From the NCBI GenBank assembly GCA_035502995.1, contig DATJTW010000090.1:90294-154293 (forward strand): DNA of 64,000 nucleotides, written 5' to 3'. Every line of letters begins with the position of its first letter. Position 1 is the stretch's first letter. The position numbers were made by a program, and so were the translations under genes. Positions 60,241 through 64,000 of the stretch are shown here, piece after piece. The notes beneath the pieces are model-generated. The model was not told the origin of the DNA, did no database searches, and was given only the letters and a program-made list of their open reading frames with translations. This stretch comes from CADEED01 sp035502995. GTDB taxonomy: Bacteria; Pseudomonadota; Gammaproteobacteria; Steroidobacterales; Steroidobacteraceae.

Positions 60241-61179
60241 ATGAATCAAGCACTTCGCGACCTGCCGCTGGGCCAACCGCCCCGAACCTTCCAGGACCTG
60301 ATCTTCGCGCTCCAGCGGTACTGGGCGGATCAGGGCTGCGTCATCCTCCAGCCCTACGACATGGAGATGGGCGCCGGCACCTTTCATACGGCGACCTTCC
60401 TGCGCGCGATCGGCCCCGAGCCGTGGTCGGCGGCGTACGTGCAGCCCTCGCGCCGTCCCACCGACGGCCGCTACGGTGACAACCCGTTCCGCCTGCAGCA
60501 CTACTACCAGTTCCAGGTGGTGATCAAACCGTCGCCGCTGCCGATCCTCGACCTGTATCTCGGCTCGCTGCGCGCGATCGGTCTCGACACGCTGGTGCAC
60601 GACGTGCGCTTCGTCGAGGACAACTGGGAGTCGCCGACGCTCGGCGCCTGGGGACTCGGCTGGGAAGTCTGGTTGAACGGCATGGAGGTCACGCAGTTCA
60701 CGTACTTCCAGCAGGTTGGCGGCCTCGATTGCAGGCCCGTCACCGGCGAGATCACCTACGGACTGGAACGCCTCGCGATGTACCTGCAGGGTGTCGAGAG
60801 CATCTTCGACATCACGTGGGCCGATGGCCCGCTGGGCAAGGTCACGTACCGCGACGTCTATCACCAGAACGAGGTCGAGCAGTCGAAGTACAACTTCGAG
60901 ATCGCCGATACGGCAGTCCTGCTGCGCCGGTTCGACGAACACGAGGCGGAGTTCGCGCGGCTCATCGAAGCGAAGCTCGCGCTGCCCGCGTACGAGCAGG
61001 TCATGAAAGCCTCGCACACGTTCAACCTGCTCGATGCGCGCAAGGCGATCTCGGTCACCGAACGCCAGCGCTACATCCTGCGCGTGCGCACGATGGCGCG
61101 CGCGGTGGCGCAGGCCTACTACGAGAGCCGCGAGGCGCTCGGCTTCCCGATGGCGAAGGGCGTGGAGGTGCGGAAATGA
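60241..61179 (+). CDS. glyQ: Glycyl-tRNA synthetase alpha subunit
   Basis: GlyQ, 312 aa, the catalytic subunit of the bacterial alpha2beta2 glycyl-tRNA synthetase. FQDLIFALQRYWADQGCVILQPYDMEMGAGT at the N-terminus and RPTDGRYGDNPFRLQHYYQFQV are family blocks. Its stop overlaps the glyS start by 4 bases (ATGA). Confidence 0.97.
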   Translation: MNQALRDLPLGQPPRTFQDLIFALQRYWADQGCVILQPYDMEMGAGTFHTATFLRAIGPEPWSAAYVQPSRRPTDGRYGDNPFRLQHYYQFQVVIKPSPLPILDLYLGSLRAIGLDTLVHDVRFVEDNWESPTLGAWGLGWEVWLNGMEVTQFTYFQQVGGLDCRPVTGEITYGLERLAMYLQGVESIFDITWADGPLGKVTYRDVYHQNEVEQSKYNFEIADTAVLLRRFDEHEAEFARLIEAKLALPAYEQVMKASHTFNLLDARKAISVTERQRYILRVRTMARAVAQAYYESREALGFPMAKGVEVRK

Positions 61180-63266
61180 GCACCGCTCGCGACTTCCTGG
61201 TCGAGTTGGGCACCGAAGAACTGCCGCCGCTCGCGTTGCCCGAGCTCGAGCGCGCGTTCGCCGACGGCATCCGTGCCGGGCTGAGCGAGGCCGCACTGCC
61301 GTTCGGCGAGCTGAAATCGTTCGCCACGCCGCGCCGGCTCGCCGTGCTCGTGCGCGATCTCGCGACGATGCAGCCCGCGCAATCGGTGAAGCTCAAGGGC
61401 CCGCCGGTCAATGCCGCGTTCGGCAAGGACGGCGCACCCACGGCCGCCGCGACGAAGTTCGCCGAGAAATGCGGCGTCGACGTGAGCGCGCTCACGCGCG
61501 TCACCGAAGGCAAGGGCGAGTTCCTGTTCTACGCCGGCGCGAAGCCGGGCCTCGCCACGGCCGGCCTGCTGCCCGGCATCGTGCAGAAGTCGCTCGACGC
61601 GTTGCCGATCCCGAAGCGCATGCGCTGGGGCGCGTCGGCCGCGGAATTCGTGCGGCCCGTGCACTGGCTGACGCTGCTGTTCGGCGCCGAGAAGATAGGC
61701 GCCCGCATCCTCGACACGGATGCCGGCATCACGACGCGCGGCCACCGCTTCATGGCGCCGGCGGATCTCGCGCTCGCCGCGCCCGCCGACTACGAAACCA
61801 CGCTGCGCGAGTCGGGCAAGGTGATCGCGGATTTCGCGACGCGTCGCGCGCTGATCAAGGGCCAGGTCGCGCAGGTCGGCCGCGAGCTCGGCGGCCAGGC
61901 GTTGCTCGACGACACGTTGCTCGACGAGGTGACCGCGCTGGTCGAATGGCCGAGCGCGCTGGCCGGCGCGTTCGAACCGCGTTTCCTCGAGCTGCCGCGC
62001 GAGGTACTGATCTCGACGCTGCAGCAGCACCAGCGGTATTTCCCGGTCGAAGGCGCCGACGGCAAGCTGCTGGCGCATTTCATCACCGTCGCCAACATCG
62101 AGAGCAAAGATCCCGCGAAGGTCCGCGCCGGCAACGAACGCGTCGTGCGTCCGCGTCTCTCCGATGCCGCGTTCTTCTGGGGCGTGGATCGCAAACAGCC
62201 CCTGGCGGCGCGCCTCGGCGCGCTCGACGCGGTGACGTTCCAGGCGAAGCTCGGCTCCATCGGCGACAAGGTCCGCCGCGTGGCGACGCTGGCCGGCGAG
62301 ATCGCGCTGCTGATCGATGCCGATCGCGCCCGCGCCGAACGCGCGGCGAAGCTCGCGAAGTGCGACCTGCTCTCGTCGATGGTCGGCGAGTTCCCCGAGC
62401 TGCAGGGAATCATGGGCCGTTACTACGCGACGGCCGACGGCGAGCCCGCGGAGATCGCCATGGCGATCGACGAGCACTACATGCCGCGCGGCGCCGGCGG
62501 CGTCCTGCCGGGCAGCGGCGCGGGCACCGCGGTGGCGCTGGCCGACAAGCTCGACACGCTGGCCGGCATCTTCGCCATCGGCCAGAAGCCGAGCGGCACG
62601 AAGGATCCGTTCGGCCTGCGCCGCGCCGCGATCGGCGCGCTGCGCATCCTCGTCGAGCGCAAGCTCGACGTCGACCTGCGCGCGCTGGTGGCGCGCGCGA
62701 TCCAGCTGCAGCCGGTCGCGAACCCGGCCGTCGAGAGCGAGCTCTGGGACTACGTGCTCGAGCGCCTGCGCGCCTATCTACTCGACGCGGCGTCGGCCGG
62801 CCACGTGCCTGGCGTGACCACAGAGATGTTCGACGCGGTGCGCGCCGGCGGGCCGGTCTCGCCGGTGGATTTCCGCGCGCGGCTCGAGGCGCTGGTGAAG
62901 TTCCTGGCGCTGCCCGAGGCCGCGAGCCTGACGGCGGCGAACAAGCGCATCTCGAACATCCTGAAGAAAGTCGAGGGCGGCGTGACCGGCACGGTCGACG
63001 TGAACGCCTTGCAGGAGCCGGCGGAGAAGGCGCTGTACGAATCGCTGGCGGCGCTGGTCGCCGACGTCGACCGCGCGCTCGGCAAGCGCGACTACGCCGG
63101 CGCGCTCGCGAAGCTCGCCACGCTGCGTCCGGCCGTGGATGCGTTCTTCGACGGCGTGATGGTCAACGCGGAAGACCCGGTGCTGCGCCGGAACCGGCTG
63201 GCGTTGCTCGCGAACCTGCGTGCGCTGTTCGGGCGCATCGCGGACCTTTCGCTGCTGCCGGGCTGA
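61176..63266 (+). CDS. glyS: Glycyl-tRNA synthetase beta subunit
   Basis: GlyS, 696 aa, binds and positions the tRNA. The N-terminus DFLVELGTEELPPLAL, the PKRMRWGASAAEFVRPVHWL stretch, VLISTLQQHQRYFPV and a C-terminal anticodon-binding region with FDGVMVNAEDPVLRRNRLALL are conserved. A close copy of the dispersed word is at 62774-62782. Confidence 0.97.
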   Translation: MSTARDFLVELGTEELPPLALPELERAFADGIRAGLSEAALPFGELKSFATPRRLAVLVRDLATMQPAQSVKLKGPPVNAAFGKDGAPTAAATKFAEKCGVDVSALTRVTEGKGEFLFYAGAKPGLATAGLLPGIVQKSLDALPIPKRMRWGASAAEFVRPVHWLTLLFGAEKIGARILDTDAGITTRGHRFMAPADLALAAPADYETTLRESGKVIADFATRRALIKGQVAQVGRELGGQALLDDTLLDEVTALVEWPSALAGAFEPRFLELPREVLISTLQQHQRYFPVEGADGKLLAHFITVANIESKDPAKVRAGNERVVRPRLSDAAFFWGVDRKQPLAARLGALDAVTFQAKLGSIGDKVRRVATLAGEIALLIDADRARAERAAKLAKCDLLSSMVGEFPELQGIMGRYYATADGEPAEIAMAIDEHYMPRGAGGVLPGSGAGTAVALADKLDTLAGIFAIGQKPSGTKDPFGLRRAAIGALRILVERKLDVDLRALVARAIQLQPVANPAVESELWDYVLERLRAYLLDAASAGHVPGVTTEMFDAVRAGGPVSPVDFRARLEALVKFLALPEAASLTAANKRISNILKKVEGGVTGTVDVNALQEPAEKALYESLAALVADVDRALGKRDYAGALAKLATLRPAVDAFFDGVMVNAEDPVLRRNRLALLANLRALFGRIADLSLLPG

Positions 63267-63270
63267 ACGC

Positions 63271-63990
63271 ATGCAGATGCTCGGCTCGATCGTGTTCACC
63301 GTCTTCATGGGCGTGTGGACGATCTCGTTCGGCCTGGTCTACTGCATCGTCTGCCTGTTCCTGCCGTTCCGCGGCCGCTTCTTCATGGCCGGCGTGCTGA
63401 CGCACGTGGTGTTCGTCGCGCTGCGCGTGCTCTGCGGGTTGAAGTACACCGTCGAAGGGCGCGAGCACATCCCGCCCGGGCACCACGTCTACTTCATGAA
63501 GCATTCGTCGACGTGGGAAACCTACGCGATCATGATCCTGTTCGAGCCGCTGGTCTGGGTGATGAAGCGGGAGATCCTGTTCATCCCGTTCGTCGGCTGG
63601 GGCTGCCTGCTCGCGCGCTGCATCGCCATCGATCGCAAGGCCGGCCACTCGGCGGTGAACCAGGTGCTGTCGCAGGGCAAGGCGAGGATGGAGAAGTTGG
63701 GCGCATCGGTCATGGTGTTCCCGGAAGGCACGCGCATGGCCGCCGGCGAGACGCGCAAGTACGGCGTCAGCGGCACGCTGCTGGCGGCGCAGCAGCGCTG
63801 CAAGATCATCCCGGTGGCGCACAACTCGGGTTACTTCTGGCCGCGGCGCGGGTTGCTGAAGAAGCGCGGGACGATCCGCGTGGTCATCGGCCCGCCCATC
63901 GAGGCGGCCGATCGCGACGTGCGCGAGGTCAACGAGGAAGCGCAGCGCTGGATCGAGGCGCACAGCGGATTGGGGATTGGCCCCAAATAG
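63271..63990 (+). CDS. plsC: 1-acyl-sn-glycerol-3-phosphate acyltransferase
   Basis: A PlsC-type acyltransferase of 239 aa with an N-terminal membrane helix (MLGSIVFTVFMGVWTISFGL). Motif I reads KHSSTWETY, the HX4E form also found in several proteobacterial PlsC proteins in place of HX4D, and motif III is VMVFPEGTRMAAGE. It acylates lysophosphatidic acid for phospholipid synthesis. The ATG at 63271 is 4 bases after glyS; the usual gmhB gene between glyS and plsC is missing. It ends with TAG 10 bases before the window ends. Confidence 0.9.
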   Translation: MQMLGSIVFTVFMGVWTISFGLVYCIVCLFLPFRGRFFMAGVLTHVVFVALRVLCGLKYTVEGREHIPPGHHVYFMKHSSTWETYAIMILFEPLVWVMKREILFIPFVGWGCLLARCIAIDRKAGHSAVNQVLSQGKARMEKLGASVMVFPEGTRMAAGETRKYGVSGTLLAAQQRCKIIPVAHNSGYFWPRRGLLKKRGTIRVVIGPPIEAADRDVREVNEEAQRWIEAHSGLGIGPK

Positions 63991-64000
63991 TCGTTTTGTG

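Overview
The window is a dense stretch of a high-GC proteobacterial chromosome carrying mostly housekeeping genes. The gene content points to a gammaproteobacterium: atpIBEFHAGDC, rsmG-parA-parB, tatABC, yibN-grxC-secB-gpsA-trmL, glnA followed by a DUF4124 gene and ntrBC, and split glyQ/glyS. The secreted peptidases, PQQ dehydrogenase and OPT/POT transporters suggest a Xanthomonadales, Nevskiales or Steroidobacterales type lineage, but that placement is inference from gene content only. No rRNA, tRNA, CRISPR array, insertion sequence or prophage was seen.

Layout. 1-1849 holds a truncated YkgJ-type gene, an unknown gene and two tandem paralogues with a STAS-like look. 1997-9049 is the complete ATP synthase operon on the minus strand, with a strong promoter at 9179-9207. 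9243-13691 holds an MHS-type transporter, a lipoprotein with a DUF6250-like domain, and parB, parA and rsmG. 13695-18226 is acuI-prpB-prpC-prpD, which converts acrylyl-CoA to propionyl-CoA and runs the methylcitrate cycle; it abuts rsmG by 3 bases. 18265-22705 holds gor, an unknown anchored protein and a PQQ dehydrogenase. 22975-27684 holds two unknown membrane-linked proteins and the branched-chain 2-oxoacid dehydrogenase genes bkdA1-bkdA2-bkdB, whose products also yield propionyl-CoA.

27733-34045 holds a DUF2269-like membrane protein, a metallo-beta-lactamase-fold hydrolase, an S9 peptidase, a dihaem cytochrome c, dtd and tatABC. 34193-39568 is a tight peptide-use cassette: POT transporter, M2 metallopeptidase lipoprotein and OPT transporter, closed by a clear terminator. 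39675-49079 holds an amidohydrolase, an EamA exporter, a holin-like membrane protein, SRPBCC and DedA proteins, a C-terminal processing protease, a GGDEF-EAL protein and envC. 49144-53767 is yibN-grxC-secB-gpsA, a TonB-like periplasmic protein, trmL, a class 1B dihydroorotate dehydrogenase and a tiny membrane protein. 54071-58796 is glnA-DUF4124-ntrB-ntrC, with a sigma-54 promoter and NtrC-like sites upstream of glnA. 59059-60186 is a RES/Xre toxin-antitoxin pair, followed by glyQ, glyS and a plsC-type acyltransferase.

The most unexpected signal is a short word, GGTAGWTWG (complement CWAWCTACC), dispersed through the whole window. I count 14 exact copies and 13 close variants by eye, about one per 2.4 kb. 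They sit in unrelated genes, in more than one reading frame, and at some gene ends.
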